A stretch of DNA of 60,166 nucleotides from Haplomitrium mnioides (lineage: Eukaryota > Marchantiophyta > Haplomitriopsida > Calobryales). The translations under genes were made by a program, and so were the position numbers. The notes below the pieces were generated by a model. That model worked only from the letters and a program-made list of their open reading frames with translations. It was not told where the DNA came from and did not search any database. Location of the stretch: contig JBNGIS010002231.1 in the NCBI GenBank assembly GCA_049999725.1, forward strand, positions 1 through 60,166, read 5' to 3'. Below, piece by piece: positions 43,475 to 53,998 of the stretch. Each line of letters opens with the position of its first letter. The first letter of the stretch is position 1.

Positions 43475-44180
43475 TTGGTAAGTGGCAGTACTTCCGACAA
43501 AGAAGAGGAGGCTTTTCCAAGTACTCATGTAAGTTCCCCTCTGTCATGGGATATGTATGAGATGTATGGGCCTACAAAATGGCCAAGAAGATTATGTGAT
43601 GCAATGGGCACCATTGATCTAGATGAGTTCATCCAGGACCTTGACTTTCGATGTGATCTACAAACATTGTGGAATGCCACTCTGTTTACACCTTTCATCA
43701 TAGCATGGAAGATTTTGTTTCAACATCTAGAAGGGCTGCCAATGGATGACTATCTTGACTGAGATTGAGTCAAGATAGTCATCCATAGTCAAAAAAGCCA
43801 AAGCATTACATTTTAGAGAAGTAGGTGCAAATTACCAGCAGCAATATGACCAATATGGAGTTTTGGATCACACCAAAGACAATTGTTTTTCCCTTCACCT
43901 TGAATTGAAACGATGAGGAGCTTGCAAAAGTGAACAAGGAAGAGAAGGGAGAGGTGGTCATGGTCAAGGAGCTAGAAGAGTTGAAGTAGGTGCTCGTGTT
44001 GTTGATGTGAATCTAAAAGATGTTTAGATCGCACAATTGAAGCAACAATTAGCTTTCTTGACTACAGCTCAAGCTAGACCCAATTCTAGGATTGAAGCTT
44101 CTACATCTTATAAGTCTGACGAAGATTTGGTTGGGATGGGATATAAGCGTGGACAACTCACATTGATGCATCTGCAATGG
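43475..44180 (+). pseudogene. Gag-like protein of element I
   Basis: An open frame to 43,762 reads MYGPTKWPRRLCDAMGTIDL, DEFIQDLDFRCDLQTLWNAT and FIIAWKILFQHLEGLPM, followed after stops by ALHFREVGANYQQQYDQYG and DHTKDNCFSLHLEL. The last block resembles the GHTKxxCxxLHPEL end of a gag knuckle. A Gly/Arg-rich run and a short coiled-coil-like stretch (LKQQLAFL) follow. Confidence 0.55.
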
Positions 44181-44199
44181 TGATAAGAGCGACATACAT

Positions 44200-45180
44200 G
44201 TAAATCTCTTGAACCTAGAGGAGTAGAGGTGGAGTTGGATCCTCAAAAGGGGGGATACTCATCAATAGGTAAAGCTTCTATAGTCTTTTTGATTGATATA
44301 TTTGGTAAGAACCACTTCCATGCATCAAACTCAAGCCTCCAAGAATGCCTAAAAATCAGCCAAAGTGCAAGAGAGTGTGTCTTAGGACATGGATATAGCA
44401 AGTCTAGTCATACATAAGCCATTGTTCTTGACTATAGATGTGTTAATCGGGGTGTCATACACCAACTGAGGTGTTTGAGCTGGTAGCACATTATGTAAGG
44501 AGACTCAAGGTGTTATTTTTCTGTATAGAGGTGAGACCAATAAGTAGAGCAAATGATCTCAATGTTGTGTAAATCTAAAAGTGAGACATGGCATGCTGCT
44601 ATGGCCAAGTTGGTGGAATTATTAGTCGGAATCGCACTTGATAGGACCAGATTGTGATGTTCTTTGACAATCAAAGTGGTATTTTCCAATAAGTTGGACC
44701 TTAAAATGTGATATATAAGTCTGCAAGAGTGTTGTTGAATACTAGTATTTAGTCATTGATGTTGGGCTAGTTAGTAGTGTAGAGATTAAGATTAGGCTAG
44801 AAGATTTGGAAAGTTTCCCTTTCCTAGTTCAGACTTAGGAGGACTTTCACCCACACAACACATCACACAGAGGAAGATTGAGCTTAGAATGCAAGTTGGT
44901 TGCTCCACATATAGCTTACGGATGAGAACTAATGCCATACTCACAATGGCTGAGTCTTATAATGTGCTGGTGGGAAGTATATGGTTGTATCCAATGGTTT
45001 TCACAATTGATTTTTGGGACAAGTCTATGTCATATCAACCTAGATGGTAATATGGAGAGGCACAACTTAGCCAATTGTGTGTTAGATTCAATAGACCAGT
45101 TGGAGGTCTACAATCACAACCTGTTATTTTGGCTACACTTTGGAACGCTATCACATTTTTTTGTTTTTGGTTGGAAGTGA
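44200..45180 (+). pseudogene. Retropepsin-like region of element I
   Basis: In shifting frames: TMAESYNVLVGSIWLYPMVF and TIDFWDKSMSYQP near 44,945-45,050. From memory these resemble the DVLVG-x-LYPMGF block that follows the protease in a gypsy family of algae and early land plants. The active-site Asp could not be placed with confidence. Confidence 0.45.
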
Positions 45181-45689
45181 ATGCATATGCAGCCAACATT
45201 CCATCCATTGTTGAGGCATCTCTTGAGTATGAGAGGCAAGAATAACCACCAGATGGGGTGATTCATTCTAGTAGAATTAAAGGGAGGTTGTTGTGGTGGC
45301 AACAAGCATCCAGATTTGCTTGATAATGCTTGGAAGGATGCATTTGCACCTATATTGGATGGTTCTTTCACACATGGATATGTAAACTCTCCTAACTAGT
45401 TACTAGGTTAATTTCATAGCATCGTCCAACTGATGGTTTGTGATAGATTCCAAGCATCATTTAATGCTCCCACTTCTCAATTGCAGTTACTACCTATCAT
45501 GGGCTTGAGACATCATCACAATTTGAATTTCGCTGATCCCTTGCATTTGACTCAATAGGTATATGTTGGTGATAGTGGGGCACTTTTACAAGTAGATTGA
45601 GCTGGTAGCATTTCTAGACAAGACAAGTAGATGAGTGGTTGTCACTTTCTTGGATCAAGTACTGAACCATTTTTTAGCACATGCTGAAG

Positions 45690-46310
45690 AGTTGACAGAT
45701 CAAGGTACTTAATTCAAGATGAGTTTGAAACATTTTTTTAGTAAGCTCTCATTTATCATCATGCTACTTCTAGAGATCACCCTAAGTTGGATGGATTGGA
45801 TGAGAGAGTGGTTTAGATAGTGAAGAGAGTATTGTGCAAGTATGGCTTGCAAGATGGTCACTATCGGGATTGGGATAAGTAGCATTGACATCTTTTCGCA
45901 TTATTTTCTACTTTATGATAGGGAGCTTAATCGACCTTTTTTTATTTGATGTAATGTTGTTTTAGTTGTGGATCTAGAAGATTCAAATGTTAAGTTGTAG
46001 GTATGTTTAGAGAGAGCCCAGGTGTTTGAGACAGTCATGCCCATGGCTTTTGACAACCTAACCATTGCCTAATATTGAGATGCTTTACAATATGCTACCA
46101 TCTATGGAGGTGAATATCGTACTAGAGTTCAAAGATTTCATCATGGTGATTTTGTGTATTTGCAAAAGACAACACCCACACAACACTTGATGTCACTACT
46201 GAGCGCTAGACTCTACATATGTGTAAGATACTACCCTTTTGAGTTTTACAACTAGAAGAACATGATGGTATTATCTAGAAGGACCATGTGCACCTTGTCA
46301 CCGTTTGAAC
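45690..46310 (+). pseudogene. Integrase C-terminal half of element I
   Basis: HHATSRDHPKLDGLDERVVQ, with IVKRVLCKYGLQDGHYRDWD, is the last part of an integrase core, with Glu present (DERV). FLLYDRELNRPFF, AQVFETVMPMAFDNL, GDFVYLQKT, THTTLDVTTE and PFEVLQLEEHDGI (combining frames) follow as a typical post-core domain. Stops in every frame. Confidence 0.65.
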
Positions 46311-46330
46311 ATTTATGGCACTATTGACTC

Positions 46331-46850
46331 AGATTTGTCATGGGTTCATGTAGGCTTGAAGTGTATGTTATATGGTTCTTCTAAGAGAGCAACCACCATG
46401 TTGATTCTTCTCTTACAAAATCTCTACAACTAGACAACAAGGTGATCATCTTTCAATTTGAATGTTGATGAGAGAAATACTAGTCTATAATATGTACCAA
46501 ATATGATGGCAAGTATTTTGGGGTAAATAAGCCAATTGCATAACAACATCTGTCTTTGGATGACGATCTCATGCACACATATGCTCAATGAACCAACCCT
46601 ATATGCATATAAAATTGATTAGTTAACTTTATACGCACATGTGACTCGACAAACAAGTCAAGAAAAAAAGGTTAGCTCTTTTAACTGATCTCCAAAACAC
46701 ATGACCCTATGTGCATATGAGATTTGACACTCCAACTAGACTTCTTTACTCAAGAAGACGAGCTTCACCAATAGTAAAGAAATTCAAGAGTGACATATCA
46801 AAGAACAATTGATTGCAATCACGTCAACATGATGAGAATGTTGTCAATAG
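46331..46850. other. No gene recognised
   Basis: AT-rich intergenic sequence. Repeated ATATGCACATATGA-type words near 46,570-46,720 have no clear unit. Confidence 0.4.
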
Positions 46851-48122
46851 TTTTTGTTAGCATAAGATGAAATTCAAGATAAAAATGTGTTTTTTGATTC
46901 TATTTTGAAAAGGGAATTCCAAGACCTATTCAATTTTAACTGCAAAATAATGTCATCTAAATTTAGCACCTTTCAATCAAACAATTACTTAGTCAAGTTT
47001 GAGTGGAAACTATGATAGTAGTAACACCTTGAAAAGGAAACAACTTATCAAATCACTAGAGGAAACTTTGAGGAATAATTCCTGATTGAAAATTTTTTCT
47101 CTTGAATTATCACCAAAGGTTCCAATAATTCTAAAACAAACATCACTCAACATTCAAGATTTTGGTCAAAATGCATTTTTGGCTCAGTTGATTTTGCTTA
47201 ACACTAAAAGTTGTATGCCAGTTTTAAGAGATATACTCTAAAACAGAAATATACTTTGGATGATGTAGAAGATCTGATAATGCTTTTTCTCCAATTGTTA
47301 GATGTGTATATGAACCAAATTGACTAACCAAGCAAAAAGGAGTTCTTTATCTTGGTCAAATCCCAAGCAAATAAATCTTGTATGTCTTATTTCTTTGCCA
47401 AAGTAAATTATGGCAAGATTTTTATTAAGAAAAAAATTGAATCCTACAGAAAATATGAAGCTAAAGAGAATTCCATGTTGTTGGAATAGTTATATGTAAT
47501 TGTGCAAGATATTTATCATCCAAACTTTCATAGAAGCATACTTTCAACAAAACATGAAGAATTGAGTTCTCACTTTATAGTTATGAATCTTACAAAAGAT
47601 TCAAAGTTATTGAATCAATTTAATTTTCCTTGCAAGACTATTGTATATGGAGCAATATTCAAGTTGATGTTATCTATCGTTAATGATAGAATCTAAAGGA
47701 TGTAAGAACTAAAAAATGGAGATCTTATAGGCTCTTTTGGAATTAGAGACTTATTTGCTAGAGGGGTATTTTCACATGAATAGGTGAACAATTTCTTTCA
47801 ATGACACTATGAAAGAATGTCGACTCACAAAATGTTAAATTTGCATAGCAAGTTTACTTAATGGGACATTTATATTTATTATAAAACTTATTTGAAAGAG
47901 AATGCTTCTAATTGCACTTGAAGTTTCTTTGGTTACATGTACAAAACATTGGAGAATGAACTTTCCAAATGTAAAAGTTCTCAAACCCAATATAGATTTG
48001 CTATAATGGAAATGAGTGAAGAGATTAAATCATTGTACAAGAGATTTGTTTTAGATTTCAAGAAAGGTGAACAATTTTTTTGGTTTTTTAAACTACGTTT
48101 GTGTTTTTTCTATTCTTTTTAG
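46851..48122 (+). pseudogene. Unrecognised repeated coding family, copy R1
   Basis: Plus-strand frames with scattered stops read SLNIQDFGQNAFLAQL, YTLDDVEDLIMLFLQLLDVY, SYFFAKVNYGKIFIKKKIES, KTIVYGAIFKLMLSIVNDRI, ELKNGDLIGSFGIRDLF and a Lys/Glu-rich, coiled-coil-like end (YKTLENELSKCKSS, AIMEMSEEIKSLYKRF). The first blocks align with R2 at 53,300-53,900. I do not recognise the family. Two copies among transposons suggest a transposon-borne or amplified gene. Confidence 0.5.
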
Positions 48123-49064
48123 AAAATACTATTTTGAATTCCATTTTCTATTATGAGATTGTAAGCATGCAAGACATCATTTACAAGAGGTACTGAGTTT
48201 CTATTTCATTTTGAGTTTAAAAATTTAGACTTTCGAATTTGAGCTTCAAAAAGTACAGTTTTTTACAATTGTGAAAATTTTACTAAAAACGTTTTTAGCT
48301 TGCAACTTGCTTGAATCATGTACTTATAGTATCCAAAAAATCATTTTAAGACCAAACATTTTACAAACAAGTGATTTTTAAAATGTTGTCTTTAAAGAAG
48401 ATTAGCATCAACATACTATATATTTATAAAACATATTAAAACTTCACTAATAATATTTTAACGTTTCTTAACAATATTCAAAAGACACTAAACTTATCTA
48501 AACTTAAAATATTTATTGAAAATACATTCAAAGAAAAGACGATGCCTAGATAAGCACTCATATCTTTATATACAATCTTCTACCATATGCTTTTAACTTC
48601 CAACTATCTAAGAAAAAGATGAAAACCAAAAAAGAACATCTATGTTCGTAGAGACTTCTGTAGTTATATCTTCAAAATATGATCTCTTTCAATCAAAATC
48701 AAACATGGAGTCCTATACATGCATAATAAATTTTATCTCTTATAAGTTACACAAATCTACTCCAAAAATAAAATTCAAACAAGTGACTCATGTGAGCAAT
48801 GATATTATGATTTATAATTTTAATATATATTCGTACAAGATCCAAACAAAACCAAAAATATAATCTTGCGTGCCAACAACAATTGATCTCTCAAAAACTA
48901 GGTTATTGCAATACAAATGTCAATGCTAGCATGAACCTCAACACAAATATCATACATATTACATATTATTAAATGTTTTTTATTGAAAGACTATTAATTC
49001 AAACATATGCATCCTTGCAAGCTTGGAAGACTAACCACATGTTGTAATTAATGGCACAACATAC
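48123..49064. other. No gene recognised
   Basis: Very AT-rich, no motif or repeat unit seen. Confidence 0.4.
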
Positions 49065-49587
49065 TTACAAAAGAGCATCCTCGATGATGCAAAACTGTTG
49101 CAAAGAATGAATAATTACAAAACCCAATGTTGTAATTCTCACAAAGGAATAAACCATGTTGAAAATATAATCCTTAAAAAAGGAATTTGAATCATAATGC
49201 TTACATTCCTTAAAGTTGTAGCCATAAGAAGTATCAACAATGGTTAAAGTGAAATCTCTTGGTTTCACTAATCCCTTGAGCTGCCTAGCATTAGACTCCC
49301 CATGGACTTGGTAAAATGTCACGTTGAGTCCATCTACATATAATTGTAGATCAGATTTATTTACATCGAGACCTCCCTCTAAGAGATGGAGAACAACTTC
49401 ATTCTATTACCTGTCTTTCCACTCCATTGCCTTCTGACAATGGAACAAAAAAGCAAGAGGGTAAGAGACCAAGATTGGAGCTTGTTCTTGATCTTCAAGA
49501 GCTTATTTAATAGCTGCATTTTTTTTGCTGCCCTTGGTAGCTACTGTCAACTTTTTTTGCTAGTTGATGCTTGAACTGTTTGTCACC
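49065..49587 (-). pseudogene. Methyltransferase-like exon, minus-strand gene relic
   Basis: A good 3' splice site (CTTTATTTTAG, AG at 49,588-49,589) opens a frame reading LTVATKGSKKNAAIK, ALEDQEQAPILVSYPLAFLF, HCQKAMEWKDR, then after two stops EVVLHLLEGGLDVNKSDLQL, YVDGLNVTFYQ, GLVKPRDFTLTIVDTSYGYN and FVRITTLGFVIIHSLQQF to a stop at 49,065. TIVDTSYGYNF (49,221-49,238) resembles motif IV (D/N-P-P-Y/F) of DNA N-methyltransferases preceded by a hydrophobic strand; the first Pro position is Thr and the second is Ser. It lies downstream of the ParB-like part in the same direction. Function is inference; no AdoMet-binding FxG motif was found. Confidence 0.5.
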
Positions 49588-49714
49588 CTAAAATAAAGTC
49601 AAGTTGTGAATCAATAATTGAAAGAGACTTTTGCATGAATTAACTAGAAATCATAAAGTTCCAAGTGCACTAGAAACATGAATCATAAGAATAGATGAGG
49701 GGGATGAACTTCCA

Positions 49715-49938
49715 AGAGTCCATACAAGTATGGACTCTCTTGTAGTCCAAGATCTAAACTCCTTAGTCCTATATAGCACATAGACTAGAAGACGTCCATG
49801 TGTGCATGGACTCTTGGTGTTCTATATGAGCCTTGACCCTTTCATGCCCACTTATGCTCATTGTAGTCTTTGCACACATGGACTAAAGAGTAATGTGTGC
49901 ATTGACTCCTTAGAATCTAGAGACTCAAAGAGTCTCTA
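49715..49938. repeat. Cluster of perfect hairpins in the putative intron
   Basis: Four perfect inverted repeats: 49,715-49,738 (11-bp arms, 2-base loop), 49,794-49,811 (GTCCATG/CATGGAC), 49,872-49,900 (GCACACAT/ATGTGTGC) and 49,918-49,938 (TAGAGACT/AGTCTCTA). GTCCATG/CATGGAC words dominate. They lie between the ParB-like and methyltransferase-like parts. Confidence 0.8.
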
Positions 49939-50088
49939 ATGACCTTGCAGACAAGCATTACTATTCTAATGTCAGAATAAAAAGGAAATTTATTGAGAAC
50001 AAAATTCAACTACTTTTAAGAAAAATGACTCTAAATGAAAAGCAAACTTGCCAACAATTTCTCAAAACTCTAATAAAAGGAAGAAATT

Positions 50089-51130
50089 TTAGATTCCTCT
50101 ATATGGATTGGATGTTCCATCCTTGCCTCCTCCCAAGTCTGACAACAAACCTCCAAACAAAAGGGCCTCACCATCATTGCTAGAACTTTGTGTCTCTTCA
50201 TAAAATTCCCAAGACATCTTGTCAATAGAAAGCTTTGTGGCCTCCACTCATTTCAAAACAAAAACTTTTATTTCATCAAGAAGACCCTTAAGTGACCTCT
50301 AGTGCATCCACTTTATTTTTTTCAGTCTCAAAGAACCTTTTGGATTTTGGCCTTTCACCATGTTCTTCTTTGACATTCCAAAAATTGCTTCTTGTAGCTC
50401 CCAAAGCTCTCAACTCCAGAAGGCAAGTTGAAGACATTTATCTCTTGAGATGTAGTCATCTTTTCAAGAGTGGTCTTTGGTTTTATTTCCAAAGTCTCCA
50501 AAGCTAAAACTCTTTCTAATTTTTGGGATGAAATCATCCCATTCTCCATATATCATTGATGCCAATACTCGACCTTTTGGATGGATGTCATGTTAAGCGG
50601 ATACCTCTAGTTGTAATTGCCATCTATTGCAAAATTGTGGGCTTTAATTGGTGTCAGCCTCACATACAAGGAGCAATTACAAAGTGACAACTTCAAATTC
50701 TTCACTCTGTACTTGGCGATCAAAAGTTGCCTTGCAGCAACACTATGATTGCTTCCAACAATCTCATATCAATACTTGTGAAGATTCTTGATGTTGAAAT
50801 ATGACTTATCTTTTGACTCACACTTGGAGTCCACAACGATAATAAAGAAAAGAGTGAGGATACTTGTTGGTAAGCATGCGTTAGGCCAATAGCTCCAAAA
50901 TATCTTCATTCAATTGACTTATTTGAAAGGCCCCTAGTTCTCTATTCTAAGTTTTGGGAGATTTAAGTTCTCTAGTTGAGTTATTGTTTCTTCTTGAACC
51001 ATGCATCATTGGATTGCAGATTTGCAAATTTTGTTTTTGTCCTCCTTAAAAACTGTCTGAGAATCCATCTATTTCCTCTCTTGAAATGCTCTTAGCCCCT
51101 TGTACCTTGCTTGTTTTGTTCTTGATTTTG
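50089..51130 (-). pseudogene. ParB-like domain and C-terminal part of the minus-strand gene relic
   Basis: In order on the minus strand: LENLNLPKLRIEN, ISQLNEDILELLA, then after a shift FFIIVVDSKCESKDKSYFNI, YEIVGSNHSVAARQLLIAKY, LYVRLTPIKAHNFAIDGNYN and MTSIQKVEYWH, then NGMISSQKLERVLALETLEI, SQEINVFNLPSGVESFGSYK, and after further breaks IKVFVLK, VEATKLSIDKMSWEFYEETQ and ALLFGGLLSDLGGG to a stop at 50,089-50,091. G-x-NHS-x2-ARQ (about 50,730-50,760) is the ParB/Srx-like core, and the whole stretch aligns with 39,481-39,900. Several stops fit TGG to TAG/TGA and CAG to TAG decay. Confidence 0.6.
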
Positions 51131-51279
51131 GTACATCCAACATAAGCTTAGGCTCAACCGCTTCTTTTTAGCTACTCAAAGACAAAGAAGGAGATCTCAG
51201 GTTAAAGAGAAGAGCTAGGGTGAGATGGTAATAGTAGAGGCTTTGAACAAAACAATTGTGCTTGTAATGGTTTTTTCTT

Positions 51280-51516
51280 TTACACATGCAACTTTTTCCT
51301 TGTTGAGCCTTTGGTGGGTTCTAGTGCCTTTCTCTTCTTTGGAACAAACGGTCTAATAACAAATGTTGCTGCACTAGGATGCAGAAGACATTGAGCTAGG
51401 ATTATTCGAGGTTTCACTTTCAAAAGCTTATGAGTGAAAGCAAGCTTTATAAAATCTCTTTCCACACACTTGGCATTGGGGTACACAATCACGAAATCCA
51501 AAAAACATTGTGAAAC
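51280..51516 (-). pseudogene. Second exon of the minus-strand gene relic
   Basis: The frame continues in phase 0 from the first exon and reads CFLDFVIVYPNAKCVERDFI, KLAFTHKLLKVKPRIILAQC and a basic end RPFVPKKRKALEPTKGSTRK to TAA at 51,280. The Lys/Arg-rich end resembles a nuclear localisation signal and aligns loosely with the STRKKQK segment starting the 39-kb copy. No known domain. Confidence 0.55.
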
Positions 51517-51708
51517 CTAGAAAATAACAAAAGTGCCATAGTAAAAAACCTTAAATTCAACCAGGCATAACAAGACATAACACAAAAGAGTGAAGTACAT
51601 TTGAGTCCAAGCGTGCACGGACTGACATGTCCATGCACCCATGGACTCTTTAGTCCAAGCTGCCTAGACTCGTGACAACAAAAAAGAAGTTAAGATAAGA
51701 ATAATTAC
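51517..51708 (-). other. Intron with hairpin, minus-strand gene relic
   Basis: Donor AAAG-GTAATT at 51,709/51,708 and acceptor TTTTCTAG ending at 51,517 give a 192-bp intron that keeps the frame in phase 0. It contains the hairpin GTCCATG-CACC-CATGGAC at 51,629-51,646, the same word found in the cluster at 49.7-49.9 kb. GGACTCTTTAGTCC is at 51,643-51,656. Confidence 0.6.
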
Positions 51709-52065
51709 CTTTCCATTCTGAATGCTTCCTATAAGTCCAAGTTGAAGGGGTCCATTGGCTTGATTTCATTGAAGCAGAATTTTATAGAGGAGGCATTGTA
51801 AGGACCGATCCCCTACTTTGACTCCACAAGGAGCCCCATGTGGGTTGTGTGGCTTTCTTGAATCATTGTTACTTGGACCAAAAGGTCCATATTGAATTTC
51901 TCCTTTCACTTTGAAATAAGTACAGATGATATTTGTGGTCCTTGATTGATCCACAACAAACTAGCCATTAATTGGCTAGTCATATAGGATCCAAGAGCTT
52001 CAAAACATCAACATGCCATAGGGTTTAAGTTGAGCCAGTTTTGGAGCTCCTACTTGTGTTGCCAT
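51709..52065 (-). pseudogene. First exon of the minus-strand gene relic
   Basis: ATG at 52,065-52,063 gives MATQVGAPKLAQLKPYGML, then SSWILYD and PING separated by stops that look like TGG to TGA and CAG to TAG changes, then FVVDQSRTTNIICTYFKVKG, EIQYGPFGPSNNDSRKPHNP and GVKVGDRSLQCLLYKILLQ, a stop, and LGLIGSIQNGK at the splice donor. The start is chosen because the frame is coherent from this ATG and no in-frame ATG precedes it nearby. Family not recognised. Confidence 0.55.
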
Positions 52066-52889
52066 TTTCCAAAATATCAAAAAACACCAAATCGAGAGTC
52101 TAAAATTGAAAGAGAAAAAGAAACATAGAACACTGACACAAAAAAGCTAAATAATAGATAGCTGCAAAACTGACCACAAGAAAAAAGAAATTAATCTCAT
52201 ACTTGCGCTCACGACAATGGAAAGAAACTTTCCATTGTCACTACTTTTATGTATGAAATTCAAAAAAATGATTTTTTTCACCAAAAAATGATTCACCTAG
52301 CTCTTGCCATGTAGGTTTTCATAGTGAGAAAAAAATGGCATATAAAGTGGTGCTCATATTCATCTTTCCATTGTCTTTTTTCCCTTTTCTCTACAAATTT
52401 TGCACTATTTTGTCGTTTTGTGGATTTTTCCCAAAAACCTTTTTTTTTTTTGTATACCAATGTGTCTTGTAATTATCTAGTCCAATTATTCATTAAGTTC
52501 TCTACTTTTTGTTTGTTAATTTCAAATGGAAAATAAATTAAAGGATAGGAAGCACTTAGAACTCCAAGATTCTTGTTCTAAAAAAAGTTCATTCTAAGGA
52601 TGAAAGTGTGGGTGAACCAAGAGCATCAAGTGTGGTGGCTAGTCTTTTGGGCAAAACATGCCTATTGATCAACAAGATATGTTTGCAGATGAACTTTGTG
52701 AGAGTGAACCTTATGTGTGCCTATATAGAGTCAAGGGTTTCACCCTATAGCATATAGGATCCAAGACTCAACCCTTTACATACATAGGATCTAAGTTGCC
52801 CATTAAGTTAATTCTCAAGGATCTAAGTTACCCATTAAGTTAAGAGTCAAAGTTAATTTTTTCTAAAGATTTTCAAAATACCAGATCTA
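52066..52889. other. No gene recognised; upstream side of both flanking relics
   Basis: AT-rich with several T and A runs (for example 52,441-52,450). A short near-repeat of GGATCTAAGTTACCCATTAAG occurs at about 52,785-52,842. It could hold promoters for the relics on either side, but no specific site is supportable. Confidence 0.35.
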
Positions 52890-53998
52890 CTGTGTAAGAA
52901 AGGTTTGACACTCTAGCTTCATTTCAACCAAGCAAGAGCTCCTTTATTGGGATTCAAGAACAAGAAAAACATCTTGAAGTCAACTAAATGGCATTCAAGT
53001 CATGATCATTATAATGTTGCTAAGGTGTCTTTGTGAGCAACCGATGAAGATGAAGAAATCCATGATCAAAATATGTTTCTCCATAAGTCTAAAAGCATGG
53101 AATTAGATGACTAGTTCAACTTGATTGTGATATATTATCTTCATTGGCAATAGTCAATGAAAAAGTGAATTCTGCTCAAGTTGAACTTAAAACCAAGACT
53201 GCATGGATCTCTAGAAATGGAAAGCGATTGTTGGAATTGTTAGATGATATATTAGGCAATGATTCTCAATCACAAAAGATTTCTGTGAAGTTAATTATTC
53301 TAGAAAAGACATTTCCTTAAACTCAAGATTTTGGTGATGATTCTACTTTGGCTTCCTACAACTCAAACTTATTTCCCTATATTAAAAAATCATTTTTGAA
53401 ACTAAAAAATACTTTTGATGATGCAAAAGATCTTGTTGATAATGCTTTGTATCTAATGGCTAAATTTGTATACGGATCCAATCAACTGGCCAAAGACAAG
53501 AGTTCTTTATTTGAGCTAAAGCCCAAATGGGTAAATCCTTTATGTAAAAATTCTTTGTCAAAATTCCATCATGATGAGAGCTTTATAAAGACAAAACTCA
53601 ATATAATATCAATTTTGAAATTGAGAAAAAAATTATGTTGTCGAAAGAATATTTTGTCATTGTGTAAGACATATTTCTTAATAGTTCTAAGAGAAACATA
53701 CTTTCTACAAAGCAAGCAGAATCAAGATATCACATTACAATGGGAAATACGAAGAAAAAATTCTAACCTTGACAATCAATGTTCTCTACCTAATGACACT
53801 ATTGTATGTAGAAGAGCCTTCAAATTAATATTTTCCATAGGGAATGATAGAATCCAAAAGGTACAAAATCTCAAGAATGAAGATCCTATAAACACTTTTG
53901 TGCATATAGGTTTCTTATTGTTGGTTCAAATTCAAAGCGCACCAAGAGTCAAAGTGAGACTAGGATTTGTTGTTGCTTGTGACCCTGTACGCATATAG
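52890..53998 (+). pseudogene. Unrecognised repeated coding family, copy R2
   Basis: A 216-codon frame (53,348-53,998) reads YNSNLFPYIKKSFLKLKNTF, DDAKDLVDNALYLMAKFVYG, SNQLAKDKSSLFELKPKW, RRAFKLIFSIGNDRIQ and LKNEDPINTF, preceded by degraded coding sequence from 52,890. It aligns with R1 (TLDDVEDLI, FKLMLSIVNDRI, ELKNGDLI). Its 3' end runs into the 93-bp tandem array, which supplies the last 30 or so codons. No known domain seen. Confidence 0.5.

Larger units (their letters stand above)
43475..46330 (+). mobile_element. Ty3/gypsy-like element I, degenerate
   Basis: Gag-like, retropepsin-like and integrase-like fragments follow on the plus strand. Reverse transcriptase is not recognisable between 45,200 and 45,680, so a large part is deleted. 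No LTR could be defined on either side. Confidence 0.6.

Noticed and set aside
44932-45180. Membrane protein from an 82-codon hydrophobic frame
   Set aside because: It is an off-frame reading of the element I protease region; the alternative frame gives the AESY-x-VLVGS block.
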